A stretch of DNA of 42,042 nt from Nitrosomonas sp. (GTDB lineage Bacteria > Pseudomonadota > Gammaproteobacteria > Burkholderiales > Nitrosomonadaceae): assembly GCA_020852475.1 (NCBI GenBank), contig JADZAR010000078.1, positions 1-42,042 of the forward strand, read 5' to 3'. The notes below the pieces were generated by a model, which saw nothing but the letters and a program-made list of their open reading frames with translations, was not told the DNA's origin and searched no databases. The first letter of the stretch is position 1, and every line of letters begins with the position of its first letter. Positions 7,455-18,235 of this stretch are shown one piece after another. The position numbers and the translations under genes are program-made.

Positions 7455-8621
7455 TCACTTCTTTTTCAATGTGAGCTCTACTGCTTTATTGTAGTTATCC
7501 ATAGCCATCTCATGCTTGCCCAGTTTTTCATTCAATTGCGCCAGGGCGAAATAGGCTGTCGTGCTCGGTCCGACTGAAATACTCGCTTCGAGATAATTCT
7601 GCGCTTTGCCCCAAAGCTCGCAGTGTGTGCACAGCTTACCCAGTGTCAACAACAAACCCGCATTGTTCGGCTGCGCCTTGAGCCAGAGTTCCGCGCATTC
7701 GATCTGCCGGTTGACATGATAATTCAGGCATTCGCCATAAAGCGCGATCAGCTCGGCATTCCATTCGTTCTGTACATTCTGCTCGATTATTTTATGCGCC
7801 ACGGCACATTCGCCGCGCGTGATATAAGCGCGCACGGCCGCAGCCGCCAGTTGGCTGTTGCTTTGTTCATGCTCGGTCAGACCAAACCAGTATTTATTCA
7901 AAGATTCCAGATCAGAGCTTTTGCGCTTGAGGTTTTCGACATGTGCTTCATTTCTTATTTTCTCGAAATAATTCCTGTTAAGCGGGTGACGATGGATCAG
8001 AATCCCGGATATTTCCAAGACGGAGTCCCAATTTCCGACTTGTCTTTGGGCTTCCATTTCCAGTTGTAAAACCAGTGTGGGCTGCAATCCACCGGTCTCG
8101 TACAATTTCCCAAAAGTGCTCAATGCTTCTTGATAGCGGCCTTCCTTGATCAGCAGGTCAATTTTGGAGGTCAGTCGCAGTGCTTTTTCATCGGATGTAT
8201 CATCCTCGGCGCCGCGTAATACCGCTTCGCATGTGGCTTTATCACCCAGCTCATAGGCTGAGCGCGCTGCCACAACAGCATTGATGGATCGAATCAAGGA
8301 TTCATTCGCAAGCTTGAAACCTTTTTTCGCGTATTTTCTGGCCAATGCATAATCGCCCACAAAAAACGCCTGCAATCCGTCCATCATCAGCGATTCTGAT
8401 CTAATTGCACGCAGATTCAGCAATCCACCCAGCAGGCGAATCAGGAAATAGAATGCAAAAAAAACCGCCAGAACGCCTACAATCGCGTAATCCAGCGGTA
8501 TTTCCTGTTTCTCGTACGGCGGTATTTCCACCATGATCGTGCCCGTGCTATATTCATCAACAGCAAGCGTTACGGCAACAGCAGCAGCAAACAGCACTAA
8601 CACCCAAAGTATCAGTCTCAT
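7455..8621 (-). CDS. hemY: HemY-type heme biosynthesis TPR membrane protein
   Basis: A 388-residue protein of the proteobacterial HemY (HemY_N plus TPR) family. This is not the Gram-positive protoporphyrinogen oxidase of the same name. Two N-terminal membrane helices (LILWVLVLFAAAVAVTLAV and the DYAIVGVLAVFFAFYFLI region) precede a cytoplasmic or periplasmic array of TPR-like helical repeats, ending with NAGLLLTLGKLCTHCELWGKA-type units. The start at 8621 is preceded by a strong GGGGGAG ribosome site; the in-frame start at 8726 adds a non-conserved extension. It is the third gene of a hemC-hemD-hemY run, after a 265-base gap. Its precise role in late heme synthesis is unclear. Confidence 0.88.
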   Translation of the reverse strand: MRLILWVLVLFAAAVAVTLAVDEYSTGTIMVEIPPYEKQEIPLDYAIVGVLAVFFAFYFLIRLLGGLLNLRAIRSESLMMDGLQAFFVGDYALARKYAKKGFKLANESLIRSINAVVAARSAYELGDKATCEAVLRGAEDDTSDEKALRLTSKIDLLIKEGRYQEALSTFGKLYETGGLQPTLVLQLEMEAQRQVGNWDSVLEISGILIHRHPLNRNYFEKIRNEAHVENLKRKSSDLESLNKYWFGLTEHEQSNSQLAAAAVRAYITRGECAVAHKIIEQNVQNEWNAELIALYGECLNYHVNRQIECAELWLKAQPNNAGLLLTLGKLCTHCELWGKAQNYLEASISVGPSTTAYFALAQLNEKLGKHEMAMDNYNKAVELTLKKK

Positions 8622-8886
8622 ATTCTCCCCCTTTAAAATATTGGAGCCGATAATTGTTTTGCCTATTGCATTCGGATCGGTTGTCGGATCAGTTGATTCA
8701 GCCCGGCCATCCGGGAAGTGATGCAATATTAGAACATGCTAACTATAGGCCCAAAGTTTTTCGTTATTGTATTCAAATTTACCAACAACCTATTATCATA
8801 AAAAACGCAGTACTCCGATTGCATAAGTCTTAAATATAATCTCTGGCATCATAATAATAAATGCGCGATTTTTTACATCAATTCTT

Positions 8887-9711
8887 TCAATTGCCAAAAT
8901 CATTTCCGGTCACTTGAGCCGCCGAATCCTTTCGCACACTGAAATATTCCCGTAGACTCTGAATAATGCCTTCATCTGCAGCTATGGTTGTCAAAATCAC
9001 TCTTGCCAACCCAGCCTCCCTTGCAAACTCGGCAATACGCTCATGAGCGGTAAATACGGGTGTTTCCCTCAACAATTGTTGGCCAAGCCGGCCAACAATG
9101 TCAAATAAATTATGCAACCCTTCGCTGCTTGTGATAATAACAGCATTTATCCGGCCATGTGACCAGTTTGACAGCAATTTTGTCACATCTACATCAGGTT
9201 TGCCCCGACAGTAGCATTCCGCGTAATCCAGAATCGCTCCACGCTGCTTCAGCGTATCGCCCAACAGTGGCCTGCCGCCATTTCCCCGGAAAATTACAAT
9301 CCGCTTTCCGGAAACCTGTTGCAGCGCTTCGTGATCGAGTAAAGCTTCGCTGTCGTACCGGCCGGTTGGTACGATGACATCCTTAATACCGTACTCCCTG
9401 AGTGCATCGGCGCTGCCTTTGCCGACCACAGCAATTTTCATTTGTGAAGGCAGGGAACGCGTCGCCTGAATCAGATGCATCGCCTTGTGTACAGCATTTG
9501 GACTCACAAAAATACACAGATCGTATTCTTCTAACCGTTCAATGCATTTCATCACGGATGTCTTGTCCTTCACGTCGGATATAACCAGCACGGGAAAAAT
9601 AACAGGATTGCCGCCGAGATTGCGAATGCCTTCGGCCAGAATTGCACTCTGGTGTTCCGGTCTGGTTACCAGAACATTGACACCCTCAAGCGGTCTGGCT
9701 TTGCCATTCAT
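8887..9711 (-). CDS. hemD: Uroporphyrinogen-III synthase
   Basis: A product of about 274 residues from the ATG at 9711 (MNGKARPLEG). It has the two-lobed HemD pattern: VLVTRPEHQS near the start, IFVSPNAVHKAMHLI in the first lobe, KIAVVGKGSADAL, then VIITSSEGLHNLFD and a final HERIAEFAREAG. It cyclises hydroxymethylbilane with inversion of ring D to give uroporphyrinogen III. Sequence conservation is low in this family, so context helps: it directly follows hemC. An in-frame GTG at 9723 lies only 3 bases from the hemC stop; either start implies tight translational coupling. Confidence 0.93.
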   Translation of the reverse strand: MNGKARPLEGVNVLVTRPEHQSAILAEGIRNLGGNPVIFPVLVISDVKDKTSVMKCIERLEEYDLCIFVSPNAVHKAMHLIQATRSLPSQMKIAVVGKGSADALREYGIKDVIVPTGRYDSEALLDHEALQQVSGKRIVIFRGNGGRPLLGDTLKQRGAILDYAECYCRGKPDVDVTKLLSNWSHGRINAVIITSSEGLHNLFDIVGRLGQQLLRETPVFTAHERIAEFAREAGLARVILTTIAADEGIIQSLREYFSVRKDSAAQVTGNDFGN

Positions 9712-9726
9712 TCCCCCGCGCACCTT

Positions 9727-10683
9727 TTACCAGCCGCTCGCCGGAACAATATCCGCCAGAATTTTATCGGCGCCTTGTGCAATCAAATTCTGCGCCATTT
9801 CCTTACCCAGCGCTTCGCCTTTTTCGGGCGCTCCGGTTAACGTGGCATTCACTATCCGCTGACCATCCGGACTGGCGACAAATCCGCGTAGTTTCAGCGT
9901 ATCGCCCACAATTTCACCGAACGCGCCCAGTGGTATCTGGCAACTGCCGCCCAGTACACGGCTCATCGCACGCTCAGCCTTGACACAATAAGCAGTCTGC
10001 TGATGATGCAACGGCTGCAGTAACGCAACCAGATCCGGGCGGTCTTCCCGGCATTCGATGCCTAGCGCGCCTTGACCCACGGCGGGCAGGCTTTGCTCGG
10101 GACTCAATAAAGCGGTAATCCGTTCCGACAGCCCCAAGCGCTTCAATCCCGCTGCCGCCAGAATGATCGCCGCGTACTGTCCTTCATCCAACTTACGCAG
10201 GCGGGTTTGTACATTACCGCGCAGCGGTTTGACCTGTAAATGCGGAAACTGCGCGCGCAGCTGGCTTTCCCGCCGTAAACTGGATGTGCCTACTACGCTG
10301 CCCGACGGCAGCGCTTCGAGATGCTGGTAATGATTGGAAACAAATGCATCGCGCGGATCTTCACGTTCGGTAATGACCGCAAGCTCGAATCCGTCGGGTA
10401 CATTCATTGGCATGTCTTTCATCGAATGTACTGCGATATCAGCGCGATTTTCTTCCAGCGCCTGCTCCAACTCCTTGATAAAAAGCCCCTTGCCACCAAT
10501 TTTAGACAAAGACTGATCCAGGATCTGGTCTCCCTTTGTCGTCATACCGAGTATGTCAACTTCGGTTTGCGGGTATAATTGCATTAATTGCTGCCGGATA
10601 AATTTCGCCTGCCACATGGCTAGAAGACTTTCTCGTGACGCGATAACAATTCTCTGTGGAATAAAATTTTGTGAGCTGGACAT
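9727..10683 (-). CDS. hemC: Porphobilinogen deaminase (hydroxymethylbilane synthase)
   Basis: A 318-residue enzyme that polymerises four porphobilinogens into hydroxymethylbilane. Key features are [13 protein letters not shown] near the N-terminus, the HSMKDMP loop at 86-92, [13 protein letters not shown] near 132 with cofactor-binding arginines, LRGNVQTRL near 154, [12 protein letters not shown] near 201, and [10 protein letters not shown] with Cys248 as the dipyrromethane attachment site. I start at the ATG at 10683 (MSSSQNF), which fits the family; a start at 10731 would add 16 hydrophobic residues. It leads the hemC-hemD-hemY run and is divergent from ppc. Confidence 0.96.
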   Translation of the reverse strand: MSSSQNFIPQRIVIASRESLLAMWQAKFIRQQLMQLYPQTEVDILGMTTKGDQILDQSLSKIGGKGLFIKELEQALEENRADIAVHSMKDMPMNVPDGFELAVITEREDPRDAFVSNHYQHLEALPSGSVVGTSSLRRESQLRAQFPHLQVKPLRGNVQTRLRKLDEGQYAAIILAAAGLKRLGLSERITALLSPEQSLPAVGQGALGIECREDRPDLVALLQPLHHQQTAYCVKAERAMSRVLGGSCQIPLGAFGEIVGDTLKLRGFVASPDGQRIVNATLTGAPEKGEALGKEMAQNLIAQGADKILADIVPASGW

Positions 10684-11018
10684 TAATAAAACAGAATAAA
10701 AATTATTACAAAAAACAACATATAGGGCCATTCTAGCATGACCGCCGCCGAGTTGGATAAACTTGAAGGCGCCTCTACAAAATCAGCGCTTTAAATAAAA
10801 AATGAGCAAGACGAAGCGAGAATAACAAATGCTGATGGGGCACATGATTGATATGTAAGGAAATGTTTCTGGCGCGCAACGATGCATTGTAATGAGACGA
10901 AGGAAGCGGGCAATCTGCAAAGCGGGTGCCCGCCAATGTGGATTTCAGAAATGCCCCTGAATCAATCTGAATTAGCTGGGTATAAACAGTACATTTACAC
11001 TAAAGGTGAAGTAGCACT
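10684..11018. other. hemC-ppc divergent intergenic region
   Basis: There is no gene in these 335 bases, which must hold promoters for both strands. GCGGGCA at 10906-10912 and TGCCCGC at 10927-10933 form a 7-bp inverted repeat with a 14-nt loop. A TATAAA at 10981-10986 is a possible ppc -10 box, 33 bases before the start, with only a weak -35 match (CTGAAT at 10957-10962, 18-nt spacing). The ppc ribosome site AAGGTGAAG is just upstream of the ATG. Confidence 0.4.
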
Positions 11019-13811
11019 ATGCATATAGTAGGTTTGGATAATCATTTCGAAAAAGAATCCCATGATGATAAGGATTGGCCGCTTCGAGAAGATATTCGTT
11101 TTTTGGGCCGCATGCTTGGAGACACGCTGCGGGAACAGGAGGGTGATAAAGCGTTTGATTTGGTGGAAGATATCCGGCAGACCGCAATCCGCTTTCACCG
11201 TGAACAGGATCCCCAGGCGCGTCAGAAGCTGGATCAGATTCTGACCGAATTGAGTAACCGGGCAACTATAGTTGTAGTCCGTGCGTTTACTTATTTTTCA
11301 CAACTTTCCAACATCGCCGAAGATGTGCATCACAACCGGCGGCGGCGCGCGCACTTGCGTGCCGGATCTCCACCACAAGCCGGCAGTGTAACGCTGGCGC
11401 TGGAACGGGTATTGAAAAATGGCATTGACAACAAGACGCTGGCGAAGTTTTTTGCCAAAGCGATTGTTTCACCGGTGCTGACAGCGCACCCGACGGAAGT
11501 GCAGCGCAAAAGCATTCTTGATTGTCAGCTGACCATCGAGCGGTTGTTGCGAGAACGTGCTTATACTGAACTTACACCGAATGAAATGCGGCAGAATGAA
11601 GAAAATCTGCGCGCCATGATACAAATTTTATGGCAAACCCGCGTATTGCGCTCAGTTCGCTTATCGGTGCACGATGAAATCGACAATGGTCTGACTTATT
11701 ACAACTACACTTTTTTATCGCAGGTGCCCTATATTTATGCCAAGATTGAGAATCTATTGGAAAGGCATATGGGAGACGACGCACCCTATGTTCATTCCTT
11801 TTTACGCATAGGCAGCTGGATAGGCGGCGACCGTGACGGCAATCCGTTTGTCACGCACCAAGTGTTGTTGTATGCCATCGAAAGTCAATCCGCTCTGGCA
11901 TTGGACTATTATATTGCCGAAGTTGACAAGATCGGCAGCACCATGAGTCTGGCCGAACGTCTGGTGGATATTACCGACGAACTCGAAGAACTTGCCGCAT
12001 CATCTCCTGATATTCCCGCTTGCCGCATTGACGAACCTTATCGGCGCGCATTCATCAGCATGGGCGCACGCCTTGCTGCGACCTGCCTGCACCTGGGGCA
12101 TACGCCAAAACAAAAGGAGCTGTTCGATTCAGCGGAACCGTATGCCGACAGCGCGGAATTCGTGCATGATCTCGATGTGATTATCACGTCGCTCAAACAG
12201 CATAAATCCAATTGGATTGCGCGCGGCGCCCTGCGTAACCTGCGGCGCGCAGCCGATGTTTTCGGATTTCATCTCGCGCCGCTGGACATGCGTCAGCACA
12301 GCAAAGTACACGAGCAGGTTGTCGCCGAACTTTATGAACTCGGCACACATCACAGCGATTATCTGGAAATGTCCGAGAGTGACCGTATTCAATGGTTGCT
12401 CACGGAAATCAGCAGCCCACGCCCATTACTTTCACCGTATCTCGAATATTCCGAATCCACGCAAAGTGAATTGCGTATTCTGCAAAAAGCAGCGGATATC
12501 CACCGACGCTTCGGGCATGCCGCAATACCCAACTACATCATTTCGATGACAACCCACATCAGCAATGTACTCGAAGTGGCGCTACTGTTGAAAGAAGTCG
12601 GATTGTTACAGGCGGGTGAAAATCCGCGTCTCGGATTAAACATCATTCCGCTTTTTGAAACCATTGCTGACCTGCGCAGTTGCGGTACGATCATGGATCA
12701 ATTGTTTTCACTGCCTTATTACAAGAAGTTGCTGGCTTCGCGGAATAACATGCAGGAAGTCATGCTCGGCTATTCCGACAGCAATAAAGATGGCGGCTTC
12801 ATAACCTCCAATTGGGAAATTTATAAAGCAGAGCTTGAATTGACCAAAGTTTTCGCCAGACACAATATCGAGTTAAGACTTTTTCACGGTCGCGGCGGTA
12901 CGGTTGGACGCGGCGGCGGCCCCAGCTATCAGGCTATTATGGCGCAGCCTCCGGGTAGTGTTAATGGACAAATCCGCGTGACCGAACAGGGCGAAGTTAT
13001 CAGCAGTAAATACGCCGAACCGGAAATCGGCAGACGGAATCTTGAAACACTGGTTGCCGCAACCATAGAATCCACGCTGCTCGGTCATGATCCGATTGGC
13101 GATGAAGCGCCGCGCTATCACCGGACCATGGAAAAACTGGCGCGACTCTCGCTCTCTGCTTATCGCAATCTGGTTTTTGAGACACCGGGATTCAAACAGT
13201 TTTTTCTTGAATCAACACCGATTCGCGAGATTGCGGGATTGCATATCGGTAGCCGCCCCGCCTCGCGCAAACCATCGGATGCAATTGAAGATCTGCGCGC
13301 TATTCCGTGGGTTTTCAGTTGGGGGCTTAATCGCACCATGATACCCGGCTGGTACGGCTTTGGTTACGCTATCGAGACTTTTGTACAGGAAGACCAGGAG
13401 GGAAGCGGACTGACGCTGCTGCAGGAGATGTACAGAACCTGGCCGTTTATGCAAACTCTGTTATCGAACATGGATATGGTATTGGCGAAAACCGACATGG
13501 GCATCGCCTCGCGGTATGCCGAGCTGGTAACGGATGAAACATTGCGCAACCAGATATTTGGCCGCATTCACGAAGAATGGAAGCGCTGCAGCAAATGGCT
13601 CTTTGCCATTACCGGCAATACGGAATTGTTGCAGGACAATCCGACGCTGGCGCGCAGCATCCGGAATCGGATGCCTTATATTGATCCGCTGAATCATCTG
13701 CAGGTTGAGCTTTTGCGACGTTATCGTTCCGGCGAAGATAGTGATGAAATAAAACGTTCAATACATCTCACTATCAACGGCATAACATCAGGATTAAGAA
13801 ATAGTGGCTGA
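11019..13811 (+). CDS. ppc: Phosphoenolpyruvate carboxylase
   Basis: A full-length 930-residue enzyme that carboxylates PEP with bicarbonate to oxaloacetate, refilling the TCA cycle. In chemolithoautotrophs it also supplies biosynthetic carbon. Catalytic signatures are intact: VLTAHPTE with His157, IGGDRDGNP, the YSDSNKDGG region, the FHGRGGTVGRGGGP glycine loop near residue 630, and the C-terminal NGITSGLRNSG, whose end contributes to the aspartate inhibitor site in family members. The ATG at 11019 has a clear ribosome site. An M16-like gene follows after 41 bases. Confidence 0.98.
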   Translation: MHIVGLDNHFEKESHDDKDWPLREDIRFLGRMLGDTLREQEGDKAFDLVEDIRQTAIRFHREQDPQARQKLDQILTELSNRATIVVVRAFTYFSQLSNIAEDVHHNRRRRAHLRAGSPPQAGSVTLALERVLKNGIDNKTLAKFFAKAIVSPVLTAHPTEVQRKSILDCQLTIERLLRERAYTELTPNEMRQNEENLRAMIQILWQTRVLRSVRLSVHDEIDNGLTYYNYTFLSQVPYIYAKIENLLERHMGDDAPYVHSFLRIGSWIGGDRDGNPFVTHQVLLYAIESQSALALDYYIAEVDKIGSTMSLAERLVDITDELEELAASSPDIPACRIDEPYRRAFISMGARLAATCLHLGHTPKQKELFDSAEPYADSAEFVHDLDVIITSLKQHKSNWIARGALRNLRRAADVFGFHLAPLDMRQHSKVHEQVVAELYELGTHHSDYLEMSESDRIQWLLTEISSPRPLLSPYLEYSESTQSELRILQKAADIHRRFGHAAIPNYIISMTTHISNVLEVALLLKEVGLLQAGENPRLGLNIIPLFETIADLRSCGTIMDQLFSLPYYKKLLASRNNMQEVMLGYSDSNKDGGFITSNWEIYKAELELTKVFARHNIELRLFHGRGGTVGRGGGPSYQAIMAQPPGSVNGQIRVTEQGEVISSKYAEPEIGRRNLETLVAATIESTLLGHDPIGDEAPRYHRTMEKLARLSLSAYRNLVFETPGFKQFFLESTPIREIAGLHIGSRPASRKPSDAIEDLRAIPWVFSWGLNRTMIPGWYGFGYAIETFVQEDQEGSGLTLLQEMYRTWPFMQTLLSNMDMVLAKTDMGIASRYAELVTDETLRNQIFGRIHEEWKRCSKWLFAITGNTELLQDNPTLARSIRNRMPYIDPLNHLQVELLRRYRSGEDSDEIKRSIHLTINGITSGLRNSG

Positions 13812-13852
13812 AGCAACTCATATTTTCCGGCAAATTCTGTGAGAACATTTTT

Positions 13853-15178
13853 ATGCGCACCAAACAATTCATATTTTTATTGTTGATCAGTATTTTTGCA
13901 CACCCGCTGTCGGCTTCGCTTTCGATTGAATTCTGGCAGACATCTTCCGGAGCACGTGTTTACTTTGTTGAAAATCATACACTGCCCATGCTGGATATCA
14001 GCATCGAATTCGCTGCCGGCAGCAGCATGGATACGAGGGAAAGATCTGGAACGGCCAGTTTGACTCAACATTTGTTGAGTCTTGGCGCCAAAGATCTATC
14101 CGAAGATGCTATCGCAAATGCACTGGCGGATGTCGGCGCACAACTGGGCGGAGATTTTGACGCCGACCGCGCTGGCCTGACGTTACGCACTTTAAGCAGC
14201 GATCGTGAACGCAAGCAGGCGCTGGAAATTTTTGCCAGCATCCTGCAACGTCCCGAGTTTCCAGATAACATTCTCTCACGGGAAAAAACCCGGATTATTG
14301 CCAGCATCCGGGAAGCCAGCACAAAACCCGGCTATATCGCTGACCGCGCACTCATGAGCATGCTTTATGGCGATCACCCATACGCGATGAATGATTCCGG
14401 AGAGATTGCGACCATTGAAACGATTCGCCGTAATGATCTGGTTTCCTTTTATCAAAAACATTATGTCGCAAAAAACGCCGTCATCGCCATCATTGGCGAC
14501 ATAGACAAGGCGGAAGCGGCCCGGATTGCCGACACGCTGACGCATAATCTTCCTCGATCTTCACCGCAGGACAAATACCCGGCAATACCCCCGGTAAAAA
14601 ACCCGGAAGGCAGTATTGAAAGGTTACCGCATCCTGCAACTCAAAGTCATATACAACTGGCGTACCCTGGCATCAGTAGAATTGACCCGGATTATTTTCC
14701 ACTCCTGGTAGGTAACTACATCCTGGGTGGCGGTGGCTTCGTGTCACGCCTGATGGAGGAAATTCGCCAGCAAAGAGGGCTGGCTTATAGTGTTCAGAGT
14801 TTTTTCGCGCCATTGAAAGAAAAAGGGCCTTTTAAGATTGGACTGCAAACACGGAAAGATCAATCTGAAGAAGCGCTTCTCTTAACACAGGGCGTGTTGC
14901 GGGATTTTATTGCCGGTGGCCCAACGGAACAGGAATTGCTGTCTGCTAAACAGAATATTATTGGCGGCTTCCCGCTTCGCCTCGACAGCAATAAAAAGAT
15001 TCTGGGATATCTTGCCATGATAGGCTTTTATCGCCTGCCATTAACTTATCTGGACGATTATTTGAAAGCAGTGGATGCGGTTACGGTCGATCAGATCAAG
15101 GATGCGTTCCAACGCCGCATAGACCCGGAGAACATGGTCGCAGTCATTGTCGGCGCATTGGAAACAGCTGGGGATTAA
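13853..15178 (+). CDS. M16 peptidase-like protein, non-catalytic subunit
   Basis: A 441-residue protein with a signal peptide (FIFLLLISIFAHPLSAS), hence periplasmic. It has two M16 (insulinase/pitrilysin) lobes. The catalytic zinc motif HxxEH is absent: the corresponding segment after GTASLTQ reads HLLSLGAKD. The C-terminal lobe keeps YILGGGGFVSRLMEEIR and QRGLAYSV, the Arg/Tyr-bearing region that typifies the partner subunit of two-gene M16B peptidases. Such subunits normally pair with an active HxxEH subunit encoded next door. Here ppc lies 41 bases upstream and rsmD downstream, so the partner must be elsewhere or missing. Confidence 0.85.
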   Translation: MRTKQFIFLLLISIFAHPLSASLSIEFWQTSSGARVYFVENHTLPMLDISIEFAAGSSMDTRERSGTASLTQHLLSLGAKDLSEDAIANALADVGAQLGGDFDADRAGLTLRTLSSDRERKQALEIFASILQRPEFPDNILSREKTRIIASIREASTKPGYIADRALMSMLYGDHPYAMNDSGEIATIETIRRNDLVSFYQKHYVAKNAVIAIIGDIDKAEAARIADTLTHNLPRSSPQDKYPAIPPVKNPEGSIERLPHPATQSHIQLAYPGISRIDPDYFPLLVGNYILGGGGFVSRLMEEIRQQRGLAYSVQSFFAPLKEKGPFKIGLQTRKDQSEEALLLTQGVLRDFIAGGPTEQELLSAKQNIIGGFPLRLDSNKKILGYLAMIGFYRLPLTYLDDYLKAVDAVTVDQIKDAFQRRIDPENMVAVIVGALETAGD

Positions 15179-15412
15179 CAGGAGTTGAAAAATTATCTGC
15201 GTTACCGCTGCGGTATTAAAAACAGGCTCAAAATGCTGGTTTATCACATATAGGCTCCGCTTCTTACTCCGCGCAAGCGCCTCCGCACGGCAGGTCAGTC
15301 TCATAATTGTTCGTTAAGCTTTGTTTGCGTCGCCCGTTTTTACCAAGCAATCGACTGCTTCGATTATGTTTTTTAGCAATCTGTTAAATCAAAATCCCGT
15401 TCTTCTTTTCAC

Positions 15413-15980
15413 ATGACTTCACATTTAGGCAGGATTCGTATTACTGGCGGTCGGTGGCGAAGCCGCATCATTACTTTTCCGGCACATGCCGATTTGCGGC
15501 CAACGCCCGACAGAGTACGCGAAACGCTTTTTAACTGGCTCGGACAGGATCTGACAGGCCTCAGTTGCCTTGATCTTTTTGCCGGCAGCGGTGCGCTTGG
15601 TTTTGAAGCTGCTTCCCGTGGTGCCACAAATGTAGTAATGATAGAATCCAGCAGCAGCGTGTATCGAGTATTATCGGAAAATAAAGTTAAGCTGAAAGCG
15701 GACTCAATCGAACTGATCAAAATGGATGCATCTGTTTTTTTGATTACCCATATACGAAAATTTGATGTCGTCTTTCTCGACCCCCCTTACCGGATGGACA
15801 TATTGCCGAAAATATTGTCCATGCTGCCGCCACTCCTGGCCGAAGACGCTCAGATTTATCTTGAGACTCAGCACTCCTTCGATCTTGAGAAAAACTTACA
15901 GCACTGGCATACCCGGCGCAAGGGAAAAGCGGGCAAGGTGAATTATTATCTTTTGGAATTGAATCGAGACCAAAACAATC

Positions 15981-15988
<8 letters not shown>
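15413..15988 (+). CDS. rsmD: 16S rRNA (guanine(966)-N2)-methyltransferase
   Basis: A 191-residue SAM-dependent methyltransferase that methylates G966 of 16S rRNA in the 30S subunit. Visible motifs are [12 protein letters not shown] and [16 protein letters not shown] near the N-terminus (both typical of RsmD), the SAM-binding motif [19 protein letters not shown] near 54, and the catalytic DPPY near 121. The ATG at 15413 has no strong ribosome site. It overlaps coaD by 8 bases; rsmD-coaD is a common pair. The 234 bases upstream hold no gene that I can support. Confidence 0.96.
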
Positions 15989-16734
<746 letters not shown>

Positions 16735-16765
16735 TCCCGGTATTTCACTCAGAATTGATAGACAC

Positions 16766-17797
16766 TTATAACGCATTCTCAGGATCTTGCGCCAGATTCC
16801 ATCGCGCCCGAACCGTAAAACCACGCGCAAACTCAACTTGATCGCCATATGCAGCTTGCAAGCGTAAAGCGCCGGCAAGGGCGATCATCGCGCCATTGTC
16901 TGTACAAAACTCCAGCTGCGGATAAAAAACAGTGGCGCCGGCAGCCTCGGTTTTTTCAGTAAGCTGGCAGCGTAGTTGTTTATTCGCGCCCACGCCACCG
17001 GCAACAACCAGCTGACTTAATCCTGATTCTGCGAGCGCGGCTAACGCCTTCCCGGTCAGCACGGTGATCACTGCATTCTGAAATGCCCATGCGATATCGG
17101 CATATGTCTGTGGATCTTCCGGTTGCTGATGAATTAAAGTCAGTACTGCAGTTTTCAGGCCGCTGAAACTGAAATTGAAATCGCCGCTATGCAGCATAGG
17201 GGAGGGCAACTTGAATCGTCCTGGGCGGCCCCGCTCAGCAAGTATAGATAGCGCCGCGCCTCCAGGATATCCTAATCCGAGTAGCTTGGCCGTTTTATCA
17301 AAAGCCTCGCCCGCGGCATCATCGACCGTTTCTCCCAGCAATTGATATTGTCCAACTCCATCCACCCGCATTAGCTGCGTATGACCACCGGATACCAGTA
17401 ACGCAATGAATGGAAACTGTGGCGCCGGTGTTGACAGCAGTGGTGACAACAGATGACCCTCCAGATGATGGATGCCGATAGCGGGAATGTTCAACGCAAA
17501 GCCCAGCGCTGCGCCAACACTGGCGCCGACCAGCAGTGCGCCAGCCAGTCCCGGACCCTGCGTATAGGCAACTGCATCAATAGCATTGAGTGTGCAATCC
17601 GCATCCGACAAAACCTGCCGTATTAAAGGCGCGATACGGCGGATATGATCTCTTGAAGCAAGCTCCGGAACAACGCCACCGTATTCCCGATGCATCTCGA
17701 TCTGGGAGTGCAGTGCGTGGCTCAACAAACCCCGTGTATTGTCGTACAAGGCAACACCGGTTTCATCGCATGAAGTTTCGATACCCAAAACAATCAT
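16766..17797 (-). CDS. tsaD: tRNA N6-adenosine threonylcarbamoyltransferase
   Basis: A 343-residue ASKHA-fold enzyme. With TsaB and TsaE it transfers threonylcarbamoyl from TC-AMP to A37 of ANN-decoding tRNAs. Hallmarks are [17 protein letters not shown] at the start, the metal-binding His111 and His115 in [36 protein letters not shown], the [10 protein letters not shown] loop and [13 protein letters not shown] near the C-terminus. Length is normal. It is divergent from rpsU, as in many proteobacteria. Confidence 0.98.
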   Translation of the reverse strand: MIVLGIETSCDETGVALYDNTRGLLSHALHSQIEMHREYGGVVPELASRDHIRRIAPLIRQVLSDADCTLNAIDAVAYTQGPGLAGALLVGASVGAALGFALNIPAIGIHHLEGHLLSPLLSTPAPQFPFIALLVSGGHTQLMRVDGVGQYQLLGETVDDAAGEAFDKTAKLLGLGYPGGAALSILAERGRPGRFKLPSPMLHSGDFNFSFSGLKTAVLTLIHQQPEDPQTYADIAWAFQNAVITVLTGKALAALAESGLSQLVVAGGVGANKQLRCQLTEKTEAAGATVFYPQLEFCTDNGAMIALAGALRLQAAYGDQVEFARGFTVRARWNLAQDPENAL

Positions 17798-17812
17798 CTC
17801 AAAATCATCCTA

Positions 17813-17841
17813 GTCACATAAACCTTCATACATGATATAAT
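17813..17841 (+). promoter_or_regulatory. Predicted sigma70 promoter for rpsU
   Basis: A perfect -10 box TATAAT at 17836-17841 is preceded after 17 bases by GTCACA (17813-17818), a 4/6 match to TTGACA. Transcription would begin near 17848 and produce a leader of about 90 bases before rpsU. This is read from consensus only. Confidence 0.5.
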
Positions 17842-17867
17842 TAAAAGCTTTTGTTAATACGTTGGCG

Positions 17868-17900
17868 AATCTGCCCTGATTTCCCGAGGCGGGTTTTTTT
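17868..17900 (+). terminator. Terminator-like hairpin in the rpsU leader (possible attenuator)
   Basis: AATCTGCC at 17868-17875 pairs with GGCGGGTT at 17888-17895 (8 bp with two G-U pairs), followed by a run of T to 17900 and a second T-run at 17902-17908. This has the form of an intrinsic terminator but lies between the predicted promoter and the rpsU ribosome site. It could attenuate the rpsU-yqeY-dnaG operon. A smaller CCCG-AGG-CGGG hairpin is an alternative fold. Confidence 0.5.
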
Positions 17901-17939
17901 ATTTTTTTATTTTATAATAATTGGAGATAATTTTTGTTT

Positions 17940-18152
17940 ATGACCACGATAAAAGTCAAAGAAAACGAGCCTTTTGAAGTTGCAATGCGTCGTTTTAAAC
18001 GGTCGATCGAGAAAACCGGCTTACTCACCGAATTGCGCGCGCGCGAGTTTTATGAAAAACCGACAGCTGAACGTAAGCGCAAACTGGCCGCAGCGGTTAA
18101 GCGCAACTACAAGCGCTTGCGCAGTCAATTGCTGCCGCCCAAGCTTTACTGA
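17940..18152 (+). CDS. rpsU: 30S ribosomal protein bS21
   Basis: A 70-residue basic protein beginning [21 protein letters not shown], followed by the conserved [15 protein letters not shown] and a Lys/Arg-rich tail ending LLPPKLY. bS21 binds the small subunit near the anti-Shine-Dalgarno helix and assists initiation. The ATG at 17940 matches the family. Oddly, the GGAG at 17923-17926 is 13 bases upstream of it but only 7 from an in-frame TTG at 17934, so a two-residue-longer product is possible. It opens the rpsU-yqeY-dnaG cluster. Confidence 0.96.
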   Translation: MTTIKVKENEPFEVAMRRFKRSIEKTGLLTELRAREFYEKPTAERKRKLAAAVKRNYKRLRSQLLPPKLY

Positions 18153-18235
18153 AACAGGTTCTCCCGGTTTGATTGTGTGTTGTAAACAAAATTCAGAGAC
18201 GATGCCTGCGCATCGACCTCCAGACAAATTCCATC

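Noticed and set aside
17913-17918. Second TATAAT just upstream of rpsU
   Set aside because: It sits only five bases before the ribosome site and has no -35 match at the right distance. It is probably part of an A/T-rich leader.
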